DNA of 36,087 bases, taken from Pseudomonas sp. GM79 (lineage in GTDB: Bacteria > Pseudomonadota > Gammaproteobacteria > Pseudomonadales > Pseudomonadaceae). The number at the start of each line of letters is the position of its first letter. The stretch's first letter is position 1. Positions 1 to 7,098 of this stretch are shown here, one piece after another. A program made the translations under genes and the position numbers. The stretch is taken from NCBI RefSeq assembly GCF_000282495.1, contig NZ_AKJE01000046.1:1-36087 (forward strand), given 5' to 3'. Under the pieces are notes generated by a model. It did not search any database. It was not told the DNA's origin and was given only the letters and a program-made list of their open reading frames with translations.

Positions 1-13
1 GCCCGCTCCCACA
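1..13. repeat. Right end of a REP element, cut by the window start
   Basis: The first 13 bases (GCCCGCTCCCACA) match the right arm of the REP doublets found complete at 1360, 15342, 20031, 21398, 27991 and 29826. The rest lies outside the window, downstream of the regulator gene on the minus strand. Confidence 0.75.
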
Positions 14-40
14 TTGGATGTTCATTGCTCTTTCAGGTGT

Positions 41-688
41 TTAATCCAGGCGTTCCGGGTAAGTCACCACCAGATAAGCCACTGCCTCACTGTCGGCGGG
101 GTTGCGGTAGCGGTGGGGCTGGTCGGCGTAGAACAGGATCGAGTCGCCGGTAGACAGCAGGTAACGTTCATCGTTGACGCTGATTTCCAGCACGCCCTGC
201 GACACCACCAGGTTCTCCTGGACACCGGGGCCATGCCCCTCGCTGTGATCTTCGCCCAAAGGGCTCAGGCGCAGTTCGTAAAACTCCGATTGGCGTGCCA
301 CGTCGAACGGGAACAGGGCGCGGCTGACGAAGGCTCCGCTGGCGCTGACCAAGCGTTTGCTCTCACGCGCCGACAGCACGGCCACACCTTCGAAGGCCCG
401 ATGCTCCAGAAAGGCGGCCACCGAGACCTTCAGGCCTTTGGCAATTTTGCACAGCACTTTGATGGAAGGCACGCTGCGTCCGGACTCGATCTGCGCCAGC
501 ATTGCCCGACTCACACCACATTGCCTGGCCAGCGCGTCGAGGGACAAGTGACGCTTGCCCCGCAGCCGTTGCAGGTTCTGTGCGACTCGCTCACAGATCG
601 GGTCTTCTTCCAGCGGCTCCAGATTATTCAAGTCCGTCACGGGTTCGTCTGCACTCGCCAGAAAACGCGAGGGTTGCTGCGCGTTCAT
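41..688 (-). CDS. XRE-family transcriptional regulator with C-terminal cupin sensor domain
   Basis: A 215-residue DNA-binding regulator. Residues about 33-95 form an XRE/Cro helix-turn-helix (LSLDALARQCGVSRAMLAQI), and residues about 138-211 form a small cupin barrel (SVNDERYLLSTGDSILF). This HTH plus cupin layout is typical of SutR/PuuR-like regulators that sense a small metabolite. The start at 688 is chosen because its ATG overlaps the stop of the upstream 53-residue ORF in an ATGA; there is no clear Shine-Dalgarno, which fits translational coupling. A longer reading from 727 is possible but would overlap that ORF. Its target is not visible. The divergent gene at 1079 encodes a sulfur-related Mop protein, so a role in sulfur or amino-acid control is possible but unproven. 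Confidence 0.9.
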   Translation of the reverse strand: MNAQQPSRFLASADEPVTDLNNLEPLEEDPICERVAQNLQRLRGKRHLSLDALARQCGVSRAMLAQIESGRSVPSIKVLCKIAKGLKVSVAAFLEHRAFEGVAVLSARESKRLVSASGAFVSRALFPFDVARQSEFYELRLSPLGEDHSEGHGPGVQENLVVSQGVLEISVNDERYLLSTGDSILFYADQPHRYRNPADSEAVAYLVVTYPERLD

Positions 689-846
689 GCGTGACGGGTC
701 TCGGTCGAATGGGTGGCCTGGACCCATTGATAGGCCTGTAGACCGGCGTTACGTGCATACATTTCCCACATGGCCCGTGCCCGTTGCTGAGCCTGTTTGC
801 GTTTGCGGTAACTGGCGAAGTCGATGAGGTTGTCAGTCGGATTCAT
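685..846 (-). CDS. Small hypothetical protein (53 aa), coupled to the XRE-cupin regulator
   Basis: A 53-residue ORF beginning MNPTDNLIDFASYRKRKQ, rich in Arg, Lys, Gln and aromatic residues, with no signal peptide or membrane helix. Its TGA (685-687) overlaps the ATG of the regulator (686-688), the usual arrangement of a translationally coupled pair. The ribosome site is weak (GTGAAG about 6 bases before the ATG). I do not recognise the family. The predicted protein is probably an alpha-helical, basic cytoplasmic polypeptide. The coupling, and codon use like that of its neighbours, argue that it is real; a chance ORF is the alternative. Confidence 0.6.
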   Translation of the reverse strand: MNPTDNLIDFASYRKRKQAQQRARAMWEMYARNAGLQAYQWVQATHSTETRHA

Positions 847-898
847 GGGGCACTTCACTGTGGTGATGAATGACGGGATGAGCTGAGAGTACGTGGAT

Positions 899-1000
899 AT
901 TTTTATAACGATAAATACTGATTTTGTATTTGTTAATTCATTTTGGTTATTTAAATTTATATTCCATTAAGGAATAAACAGATAATTATATATTCCTTTT
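899..1000 (+). promoter_or_regulatory. AT-rich promoter/operator region before the Mop gene
   Basis: About 100 bases here are strongly AT-rich compared with the GC-rich surroundings. They contain a dyad ATTCC-ATTAA-GGAAT at 961-975 and a further TATTCC half site near 990. The region lies between two divergent genes (846 leftward, 1079 rightward) and most likely holds promoters for both. Similar AT-rich dyads suggest a LysR-type (for example CysB) or other activator site, but that is inference. A small CATCC-ATGT-GGATG hairpin lies at 1040-1053 in the leader. Confidence 0.45.
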
Positions 1001-1078
1001 GTTGTCGGTTCAGGTGATGCACTTTGAGGGCCTGCACATCCATGTGGATGCGCCCGACACCAGACAGGAAGCCTCATC

Positions 1079-1294
1079 ATGACCATCAAAGCGATCAACG
1101 TCCGCAACCAGTTCAAGGGTGTCATCAAGGAAATACTAGAGGGCGAAGTGGTGTCTGAAATCGACGTGCAAACTGCTTCCGGGATCGTCACCTCGGTGAT
1201 TACCACCCGGTCGGTGCGCGACCTTGAATTGAAAGTGGGGAGCGAGGTGATTGCCTTCGTCAAATCCACCGAGGTGTCGATCGCCAAGCTCTGA
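1079..1294 (+). CDS. Molybdopterin-binding (Mop/TOBE) protein, SsuF-like
   Basis: A 71-residue single TOBE (Mop) domain protein, matching the typical size of about 70 residues (NVRNQFKGVIKEI, then VTSVITTRSVRDLELKVGSE). Such proteins oligomerise and bind molybdate or molybdopterin in the cytoplasm. In Pseudomonas the best-known member is SsuF of the ssuEADCBF sulfonate locus, needed for growth on organosulfur compounds. The start is supported by AGGAAG 8 bases upstream. It stands alone between an AT-rich promoter and a strong hairpin followed by T6. The organosulfur operon 1.4 kb downstream makes a sulfur-starvation role plausible. Molybdate storage is the alternative. Confidence 0.88.
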   Translation: MTIKAINVRNQFKGVIKEILEGEVVSEIDVQTASGIVTSVITTRSVRDLELKVGSEVIAFVKSTEVSIAKL

Positions 1295-1320
1295 AATAGC
1301 CAATTTGACATTGAGGATCT

Positions 1321-1493
1321 GCGGCCTCGGCTAATACCAGTCAGTTAAGGAGCGAACCCTGTGGGAGCGGGCTTGCTCGCGAAAGCGGTGTGTCATTCAA
1401 CATTGAGGTTGGCTGAACCGACGCCTTCGCGAGCAAGCCCGCTCCCACATGGGTTGCGCTTAACTGACTGGTATTAGCCGAGGCCGCTTTTTT
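1321..1493 (+). terminator. Perfect 29-bp inverted repeat ending in T6, with a REP doublet in its loop
   Basis: The arms 1321-1349 and 1459-1487 are perfect reverse complements over 29 bases (outer part GCGGCCTCGGCTAATACC). The right arm is followed directly by TTTTTT at 1488-1493, which makes it a rho-independent terminator for the Mop gene at 1079-1294. The 109-base loop is almost filled by a complete REP doublet (1360-1449). The likely history is insertion of the REP into the apex of an older terminator hairpin. Activity is directional: the T-run exists only on the + strand. Confidence 0.6.
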
Positions 1494-1529
1494 GTCGGTG
1501 CTCACTTTCCATAACGTTGAGGTTTTCAT
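1341..1529 (-). CDS. Doubtful small ORF (62 aa) running through the inverted repeat and REP
   Basis: An ATG at 1529 is preceded by an excellent Shine-Dalgarno (AAAGGAG, about 5 bases away) and opens MKTSTLWKVSTDKKAASANT. It then reads into the inverted repeat and the whole REP doublet before stopping at 1341. It follows the LysR gene on the same strand by about 70 bases. The good ribosome site is the only argument for it. The C-terminal two thirds are REP-derived (for example VGAGLLAKA) and unlikely to be selected as protein. It could be a short gene that lost its stop when the REP arrived. Confidence 0.2.
   Translation of the reverse strand: MKTSTLWKVSTDKKAASANTSQLSATHVGAGLLAKASVQPTSMLNDTPLSRASPLPQGSLLN
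1360..1449. repeat. REP doublet (BIME), GTGGGAGCGGGCTTGCTCGCG family
   Basis: Two REP units in inverted orientation, TGTGGGAGCGGGCTTGCTCG and its complement, separated by about 40 bases of less conserved sequence. Such elements are mobilised by REP-associated tyrosine transposases (RAYT) encoded elsewhere; none is in this window. Confidence 0.9.
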
Positions 1530-1597
1530 GGCGACTCCTTTCAAGCGCACCGCATCTTCTTTGAGGAAGCACACAGCAGCGAGGGAAGCTGAGCAGG

Positions 1598-2458
1598 TCA
1601 GAGCCCCCGGCTGCTTCTGATCAACTCATAGGCCCGACGCACCAGCGGATTCACGGTGTTGGGCCGAATCCACAAGTGGTAGGTCACGTCCGGCAGCCGT
1701 GGCAGGCCATCGGTCTCGCCGAGTACGCGCATGTCCGGGCCGAGCATTTCCATGCTTCTGGGCGTGACGCCCAGCCCGGCACGGGTCGCGGCTTTGATGC
1801 CGATCAGGTTCGACGCCAGGTACGCCTGGCGCCATGGAATATTGGCGCGCTCCAGCGCCTCAAGGGCGTACCGACGATAAATACTCGGCTCATCCACCAG
1901 AATCAGCGGCAAGGGCTCGCCGGGCGTATGGATGTACTGCGCCGAGCAGATCCACCATACCGGCGAGGTGCGCAAGGCAAAGCCTTCGAGCGTCGGGTCT
2001 TGGCGAGTGGAAATCACCATGTCGACCTTGCCCCGATGCAGGTCATCCATCAAAAACGGGCTGCGGCCGACATCGATCTCCAGGCGCAAACGAGGGGCCG
2101 AGCGGGCGATGTGGCTGAGGATCGGCGGCAGGATGGTGTCGGCAATGTCATGGGGCGAGCCGATGCGCAATACACCGCTCAAGTTGCTTTCGCGCAGCGA
2201 GTTCAATGCATCGTCGTTGAGCGAAAGCATCTGCCGTGCATGGCGCAGCAACTGCAAACCGGGTTCGGTGAGTTGCTTCTGTCGCCCGCGCTTCTCGAAC
2301 AGGCTCACCCCGACTTGTTGTTCCAGGCGTTGCATGTGCTGGGTGACCGACGATTGCGTGCGGGCCAGTTGTGCGCCGGCCTCGGCAAAACTGTGGTGAT
2401 CGACCACGGCAATGAAGGTGCGCAGTAATTCGAGGTCGAGGGTAGATGAAGTCGACAT
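1598..2458 (-). CDS. LysR-family transcriptional regulator of the adjacent sulfur operon
   Basis: A 286-residue LTTR. The N-terminal winged HTH (residues about 8-66) contains FAEAGAQLARTQSSVTQHMQ, and the periplasmic-binding-like effector domain runs from about 92 to the end (VLRIGSPHDIADTILPP). The start at 2458 has AGGA 6 bases upstream; an ATG at 2464 and a long upstream extension to 2551 are less likely. It is transcribed away from the operon beginning at 2711, with 252 bases between the start codons, the standard layout for an LTTR that activates its divergent neighbour. The co-inducer is unknown; by context it would be a sulfur amino or hydroxy acid, or an intermediate of its degradation. 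Confidence 0.93.
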   Translation of the reverse strand: MSTSSTLDLELLRTFIAVVDHHSFAEAGAQLARTQSSVTQHMQRLEQQVGVSLFEKRGRQKQLTEPGLQLLRHARQMLSLNDDALNSLRESNLSGVLRIGSPHDIADTILPPILSHIARSAPRLRLEIDVGRSPFLMDDLHRGKVDMVISTRQDPTLEGFALRTSPVWWICSAQYIHTPGEPLPLILVDEPSIYRRYALEALERANIPWRQAYLASNLIGIKAATRAGLGVTPRSMEMLGPDMRVLGETDGLPRLPDVTYHLWIRPNTVNPLVRRAYELIRSSRGL

Positions 2459-2710
2459 GGCCATTCCTGAGGCTGTTTTTATATCAAGGCTGCAAACATA
2501 GACATTACAGTTGTTTATGTGTTTTTGGCGATATTTTATTGTGCAAGCCACAAAGGCCAGTAATTGCTGGGGTTTCGAAGATTGTCGTTTAGCGGCAACA
2601 CGACAAGTTATAACGATATTAGATATTTGAATTTCCGTTACACCAACGCTGTACCTAGGATGCCCTCACATCAGGTCGGGGGACGCCGATCATTCCATGA
2701 GGGGAAATCC
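2459..2710. promoter_or_regulatory. Divergent promoter region between the LysR gene and the sulfur operon
   Basis: 252 bases, AT-rich on the regulator side (2470-2535) and around 2605-2640 (GTTATAACGATATTAGATAT). A possible sigma-70-like pair is TTGAAT at 2627 and TACCTA at 2652, but the 19-base spacing is poor. The ATATTAGATATT stretch, flanked by AACG and CGTT, is a plausible LysR-type operator. GAGGGG at about 2699 is the ribosome site of the first structural gene. No rho-independent hairpin is seen. Confidence 0.45.
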
Positions 2711-3553
2711 ATGTTGCTTGAGCGCTCACCTGTAAAACGATTGTTGCCTGCCATGCTGGGCGCCTTGATCTCATTGGCCGCCAGTGCCGGTGCTCAGGCT
2801 GATGCAACGCTGGACAAGATCCAGCAACGCCATGTGCTGACAGTGGGGGTTGTACTGTCCGGCGGCCCCTTTGGCAGTATCGATCCGGGTACCCAGAAAC
2901 CACGGGGTTTGAACGTCGACCTCGCTCAGGAGCTGGGCCGGCAATTGGGCGCCGAGGTGCAACTGGTACCGGTATTGCCCGCCAACCGCGTGCAGTTTTT
3001 GCAGCAGGGCAAAGTTGATCTGCTGATCGCCAACATGGAATGGACGGCCGAACGCGGCGAGATTCTCGGTTTTGTGCCAACGCCGTTCTACCGCGTCGGC
3101 GGTTCCGCGGCGCTGCTAAAGGACAGCAAAATCACCCGTTGGGAAGATCTCAAAGGCCAGCCCGTTTGCACCTCCCAGGGCAGCAGCTACATCAAGCCAC
3201 TCACCGAGTTGGGCGTTGAGATCAAAGCCTTCAAGAGCTCGTCGGAATCCTTGCTCGCGCTGCGTGGCAACAACTGCGTCGCGGCGGTGCATGACGCCAC
3301 GCTGATCAACCCGTTGATCGCCGACAACGTCGAATGGCAGGGCTATCGCGCGCTCAGTCCGGAACTCAACCCGGCTCCTTCAGTGATCTGGACCCGACCT
3401 GGCGAAAGCGATACCCAGGCTCGACTCGACCCGATCGTCAAGGAACTGCATCGCAGCGGTTGGCTGATCGAAGCCCAGACCCGCAATCGCATCACCCCCG
3501 CGTCACCGGCCTTGGTGGATTTACAGAAACAGTTCCAGGCCAACGGTGCCTGA
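2711..3553 (+). CDS. ABC transporter substrate-binding protein, amino-acid type (family 3), copy 1
   Basis: A 280-residue periplasmic binding protein. A Sec signal peptide occupies residues 1-30 (cleavage after AGAQA), followed by an SBP_bac_3 fold. Family landmarks are visible: R93 in ANRVQFLQQGKVDLLIANM (ligand carboxylate) and D195 in AAVHDATLI, which aligns with the GlnH aspartate that holds the ligand amino group. C153 and C189 are also conserved in the paralogue at 3618. The start at 2711 is preferred over the longer reading from 2564 because it has GAGGGG upstream and begins directly with the signal peptide. First gene of the operon. It likely delivers an amino acid to the permeases at 7095 and 7819. 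Confidence 0.93.
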   Translation: MLLERSPVKRLLPAMLGALISLAASAGAQADATLDKIQQRHVLTVGVVLSGGPFGSIDPGTQKPRGLNVDLAQELGRQLGAEVQLVPVLPANRVQFLQQGKVDLLIANMEWTAERGEILGFVPTPFYRVGGSAALLKDSKITRWEDLKGQPVCTSQGSSYIKPLTELGVEIKAFKSSSESLLALRGNNCVAAVHDATLINPLIADNVEWQGYRALSPELNPAPSVIWTRPGESDTQARLDPIVKELHRSGWLIEAQTRNRITPASPALVDLQKQFQANGA

Positions 3554-3579
3554 CCGGTTCACCTCATCGTTTCAATAAG

Positions 3580-3598
3580 CCGCCGACGGGCTCGGCGG
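3580..3598 (+). other. Intercistronic hairpin between the two binding-protein genes
   Basis: CCGCCGA (3580-3586), a 5-base loop, then TCGGCGG (3592-3598): a perfect 7-bp GC-rich stem. No T-run follows, so it is more likely to stabilise the upstream mRNA or attenuate than to terminate. Such hairpins often keep binding-protein mRNA more abundant than downstream transporter mRNA. Confidence 0.45.
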
Positions 3599-3617
3599 TC
3601 GTTCAAGGAAGTCGTGC

Positions 3618-4469
3618 ATGAACCGATATTTTTCCGCCAGAGGCCTGGCCACGTTGTGCCTGGCAGGATGCGCCGTGCTGGGCGCCAGCCTCGCTCAGGC
3701 CGACGCCACACTGGACAAGATCGAGCAACGCCACGCCATCAGCGTCGGGGTGATTCTCAGTGGCCCGCCATTCGGCACTCTCGACCCCAAGACCGGCGAG
3801 CACCTGGGGTACAACGTCGAACTGGCCAAGGGCATCGCCAAGGCGCTGGGCGTCGAGGCGCAAACGGTTTCCGTGCTGGCGCCCAACCGGGTGCAGTTCC
3901 TGCAACAGGGCAAGGTCGACATCCTGATCGCCAATATGCAGTTCACCGAAGAGCGTGCCGAGATTCTCGATTACGTGCCCACGCCTTATGAAGAAGTCGG
4001 CGGTGCCGCGTTGATTCGTAAAGGTGCGGGCATCACCCAGTGGAGCGACCTCAAGGGCAAACCGGTGTGCGTGTCCCAGGGCAGCAACTTCATCAAGCCC
4101 TTGCAGGAAACCTACGGCGCGCAGATCAAGGCGTTCCGCAGTCAGTCCGAATCGTTGTTGTCGTTGCGCGGCAATGGCTGCGTGGCGGCGGTGCATGTCA
4201 GCCCGACCATGCATACCTTGTTGAGCGATGCCGAGTGGGCCGGGTTTGAGATCCCGCTGCCGGGTGATTTGATCCCGTCGAACTCGGTGATCTGGATCCG
4301 CAAGGGCGAACACGATACCCAGGCGAAACTGGATGCCATCGTGCGCGACTGGCACCGCAGCGGCTGGTTGATCGAACTGGGCGAGCGCACCGGCATGGCG
4401 CAGTCGCAGGCCTTGCGTGACCTGCACGAGCAATACCGCAATGCGGCACCGCTGGCTGTGCGGCCATGA
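3618..4469 (+). CDS. ABC transporter substrate-binding protein, amino-acid type (family 3), copy 2
   Basis: A 283-residue paralogue of the preceding protein, with a signal peptide over residues 1-28 (ASLAQA cleavage site) and the same fold. The carboxylate-binding arginine is kept (R91 in PNRVQFLQQGKVDILIANM), as are C151 and C188. The position that is Asp in copy 1 and in GlnH is Val here (V194 in AAVHVSPTM). The amino-group ligand is therefore missing, which suggests a ligand without a free alpha-amino group, such as a hydroxy or keto acid. AGGA lies 9 bases upstream of the ATG. The stop overlaps the next start (ATGA). Two binding proteins feeding one permease pair would widen the substrate range. 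Confidence 0.92.
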   Translation: MNRYFSARGLATLCLAGCAVLGASLAQADATLDKIEQRHAISVGVILSGPPFGTLDPKTGEHLGYNVELAKGIAKALGVEAQTVSVLAPNRVQFLQQGKVDILIANMQFTEERAEILDYVPTPYEEVGGAALIRKGAGITQWSDLKGKPVCVSQGSNFIKPLQETYGAQIKAFRSQSESLLSLRGNGCVAAVHVSPTMHTLLSDAEWAGFEIPLPGDLIPSNSVIWIRKGEHDTQAKLDAIVRDWHRSGWLIELGERTGMAQSQALRDLHEQYRNAAPLAVRP

Positions 4470-5890
4470 GTCGGCCGTTGTTCGTTGCCTTGCAGCAACT
4501 GCTCGGCGCCCGTCATGTGCAGAGTAACGAAGAGGCCGCCGCGTACCTGACCGACAAACAGGGCCGTTATGTGGGGCAGGTGATTGCCGCTGTCCATCCG
4601 GCCAGCACCGAAGAAGTCGCGGCGGTGGTTCGTGCCTGTGTGGCGTGTGATACGCCGGTGGTGGTACAGGGCGGCAACACCGGGCTGATGGGCGGCGCGA
4701 CCCCGGACGCCAGTGGGCGCGCGGTGTTGCTGCTGCTCGACCGGATGAATCGCGTAAGGGCGGTGGACACCGACAACGACACCCTGACCGTCGAGGCGGG
4801 CTGCATTCTACAGACCATTCAAGACGTCACCCGTGACGCCGGACGTCTGTTCCCGCTGAGCCTGGGCGCCGAAGGCAGCTGCACCATCGGCGGTAACCTG
4901 GGCACCAATGCCGGCGGCACCGCGGTGCTGCGTTACGGCAATACCCGCGAATTGACCCTCGGTCTGGAAGTGGTCACCGCCCAGGGTGAAATCTGGAATG
5001 GCCTGCGCGGTTTGCGCAAGGACAACACCGGCTACGACTTGCGCGACCTGTTTATCGGCAGCGAAGGCACGCTCGGCATTATCACCGCCGCGACCCTGAA
5101 ACTGTTTCCGCTGCCCAAAGCCCAAGCCACGGCGCTGCTGGCCTTCGACTCGTTGGCCCAAGCGGTGACGTTCCTGTCCCATGCCCGCGCCGGTTTCGGT
5201 GCCAGTCTCACTGCGTTCGAACTGCTCAGCGCCGAGTGCCTCGCGCTGCTGCGTGAGCAATTTCCTGAAGGCCCGCAACCCTTTCTTGGCGCTCGTCAGC
5301 CCTGGTTCGCGCTGTTGGAACTGTCCGATAACCACAGCGAAAGCCATGCCCGCGAAGCGTTTGAACAGGTACTGGGCGAAGCCTTCGAACAGCGCTTGCT
5401 GGCCGATGCGCTGATCGCCGAAAGCCTCGCCCAGAGCCAGGCGTTGTGGCTATTGCGCGAAAACATGAGCGAGGCGCAGAAGCGTGCCGGTCGCAACATG
5501 AAGCACGACATCTCGGTGCCGATTTCCCAGGTGGTGGCGTTTGTCACCCATACCGATGCTTTGCTGCAGCGTCATTTTCCCGGTGTGCGGCATTACACCT
5601 TCGGCCATCTGGGCGACGGTAACCTGCACTACAACGTCGCCCATCCGCAGGATTCGACGGTCGAGGCGCACATGGTCCATTACGCGGCACTCAGCCAACT
5701 GGTGCACGACAGCGCCCATGCCCACGACGGTTCAATCAGTGCTGAACACGGTATCGGCCAGCACAAACGGGACATGCTCGGGCGCTATAAAAGTCCGGTA
5801 GAACTCAACCTGATGCGCCGGATCAAGCAGGCGCTGGACCCGAACAATCTGCTGAACCCCGGCAAGGTATTGGAGGCGGTTCAGTCATGA
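4466..5890 (+). CDS. FAD-linked D-2-hydroxyacid dehydrogenase (GlcD/DLD family)
   Basis: A 474-residue FAD-binding oxidoreductase. The PCMH-type FAD domain covers residues about 38-216, with GGNTGLMGG at 69-77 and the IGGNLGTNAGG segment near 140-150. The FAD-oxidase C domain contains HLGDGNLH (H381, H388) and SAEHGIG (E427, H428), the metal and substrate carboxylate site of D-lactate and D-2-hydroxyglutarate dehydrogenases, and ends with LDPNNLLNPGKV. Family members oxidise D-2-hydroxy acids to 2-keto acids. The ATGA overlaps with both neighbours show coupling. In context it would turn an imported hydroxy acid (for example 3-mercaptolactate) into a keto acid for the aminotransferase that follows. 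The exact substrate cannot be read from sequence. Confidence 0.92.
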   Translation: MSRPLFVALQQLLGARHVQSNEEAAAYLTDKQGRYVGQVIAAVHPASTEEVAAVVRACVACDTPVVVQGGNTGLMGGATPDASGRAVLLLLDRMNRVRAVDTDNDTLTVEAGCILQTIQDVTRDAGRLFPLSLGAEGSCTIGGNLGTNAGGTAVLRYGNTRELTLGLEVVTAQGEIWNGLRGLRKDNTGYDLRDLFIGSEGTLGIITAATLKLFPLPKAQATALLAFDSLAQAVTFLSHARAGFGASLTAFELLSAECLALLREQFPEGPQPFLGARQPWFALLELSDNHSESHAREAFEQVLGEAFEQRLLADALIAESLAQSQALWLLRENMSEAQKRAGRNMKHDISVPISQVVAFVTHTDALLQRHFPGVRHYTFGHLGDGNLHYNVAHPQDSTVEAHMVHYAALSQLVHDSAHAHDGSISAEHGIGQHKRDMLGRYKSPVELNLMRRIKQALDPNNLLNPGKVLEAVQS

Positions 5891-7098
5891 CACTTTGCCT
5901 GTCCAAACGCGTGCAGCGCGTCTCGCTGTCGGCCAATGCCGCCGCCAAATCCCAAGCCACGGCCCTGCGCGAGGCCGGTCGCGACATCCTCGACCTGACC
6001 ACCGGCGAGCCGGATTTCGACACCCCGGACCACATCAAGCAGGCCGCTTATGCCGCCATCGCTGGCGGTGCCACCAAGTACACGCCGACACCGGGCGTGA
6101 AGGCCTTGCGAATTGCGGTGCAACGCAAGCTCCAGCAGGAAAACCATCTGGACTACCCGCTGGAATCGATCGTGATTGCCAACGGCGCCAAACAGATCAT
6201 CTTCAATGCCTTCGCCGCCACCCTTGATGACGGCGATCAAGTGCTGGTGCCAACGCCTTACTGGCCGTCGTTTCCGGACAGCGTGCGCTTCAATGGCGGC
6301 GAGCCGGTGTTGATCGAATGCGGGTTGGCGCAAGGCTGCAAGCTGACGACCGAGCAGTTGGAGCAATACATCGGCGAGCGAACTCGCTGGCTGATCCTCA
6401 ACGGCCCCGGCAACCCCAGCGGCGCGGTGTACAGCGCGACCGAGTTGCAAGCCTTGGCCGAGATGCTGCGGCGCCATCCTCAGGTGCTGATTCTGCTGGA
6501 TGAGCTCTACGAACATATCCGCTTCGACGGTCGGCCGGCCCAGAGCCTGCTCAACGTCGCGCCGGATTTGCAGTCGCGCTGCCTGCTGGTGGGCGGCGTG
6601 TCCAAGACCTACGCCATGACCGGTTGGCGCATTGGTTTCGGTGCCGGGCCGCTAGTGCTGGCCAATGCGATGACCGTCGTGCAATCGCAATCCACCTCGG
6701 GCGCTTCTTCGGTAGGGCAAGCCGCCGCGTTGGCAGCCTTCGACGGTGGTCTGGATTTCTTGCGGTCGCAGGTCGCGGCCTATCAGCAGCGCCGGGATTT
6801 ACTGGTGAGTGCTTTACGCAAAGTAGACGGCCTCGAAGTGCTCGAACCTCAAGGTGGTTTCTTCGTATTTATCCGCTGCGCCGGATTATTGGGCCGCTAT
6901 CGCCCGGACGGTCAGCGCTTGGAAACCGATGCCGACGTCGTCGCGTATTTACTGGAGGAGGGCGTGGCCGGCGTAGCGGGCAGCGCTTATGGCTTGTCGC
7001 CGTGGTTTCGCCTGTCCATTGCCACTGCGACTGAAACCGTCGCAGAGGCCGGACGACGCATCGCTCAAGCCTGCGGGCAATTGCGGGGCGAACCATGA
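5887..7098 (+). CDS. PLP-dependent class I/II aminotransferase (AspC-like)
   Basis: A 403-residue fold-type I aminotransferase. Visible landmarks: TGEPDFDTP near residues 39-47, NGPGNPSG (172-179, variant of the usual NPNNPTG), D205 and Y208 in DELYEH, and the PLP lysine K240 in SKTYAMTGWRIGF. These residues fit the aspartate/aromatic aminotransferase subgroup. It overlaps the upstream dehydrogenase and the downstream permease by 4 bases each, so all three are co-translated. A likely role is interconversion of the 2-keto acid made by the dehydrogenase and the amino acid used by the C-S lyase. Substrate specificity is inference. Confidence 0.92.
   Translation: MTLCLSKRVQRVSLSANAAAKSQATALREAGRDILDLTTGEPDFDTPDHIKQAAYAAIAGGATKYTPTPGVKALRIAVQRKLQQENHLDYPLESIVIANGAKQIIFNAFAATLDDGDQVLVPTPYWPSFPDSVRFNGGEPVLIECGLAQGCKLTTEQLEQYIGERTRWLILNGPGNPSGAVYSATELQALAEMLRRHPQVLILLDELYEHIRFDGRPAQSLLNVAPDLQSRCLLVGGVSKTYAMTGWRIGFGAGPLVLANAMTVVQSQSTSGASSVGQAAALAAFDGGLDFLRSQVAAYQQRRDLLVSALRKVDGLEVLEPQGGFFVFIRCAGLLGRYRPDGQRLETDADVVAYLLEEGVAGVAGSAYGLSPWFRLSIATATETVAEAGRRIAQACGQLRGEP

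Noticed and set aside
1001..1078. Molybdenum-cofactor riboswitch before the Mop gene
   Set aside because: Only a 5-bp hairpin is visible; the conserved core of that RNA is absent.
1360..1449. Repeated palindromes as possible CRISPR repeats
   Set aside because: The copies are dispersed doublets over 30 kb, not regularly spaced direct repeats, and no cas genes are present.
3603..4433. A 276-residue minus-strand frame opposite the second binding protein
   Set aside because: Antisense shadow of a gene with clear signal peptide and SBP motifs.
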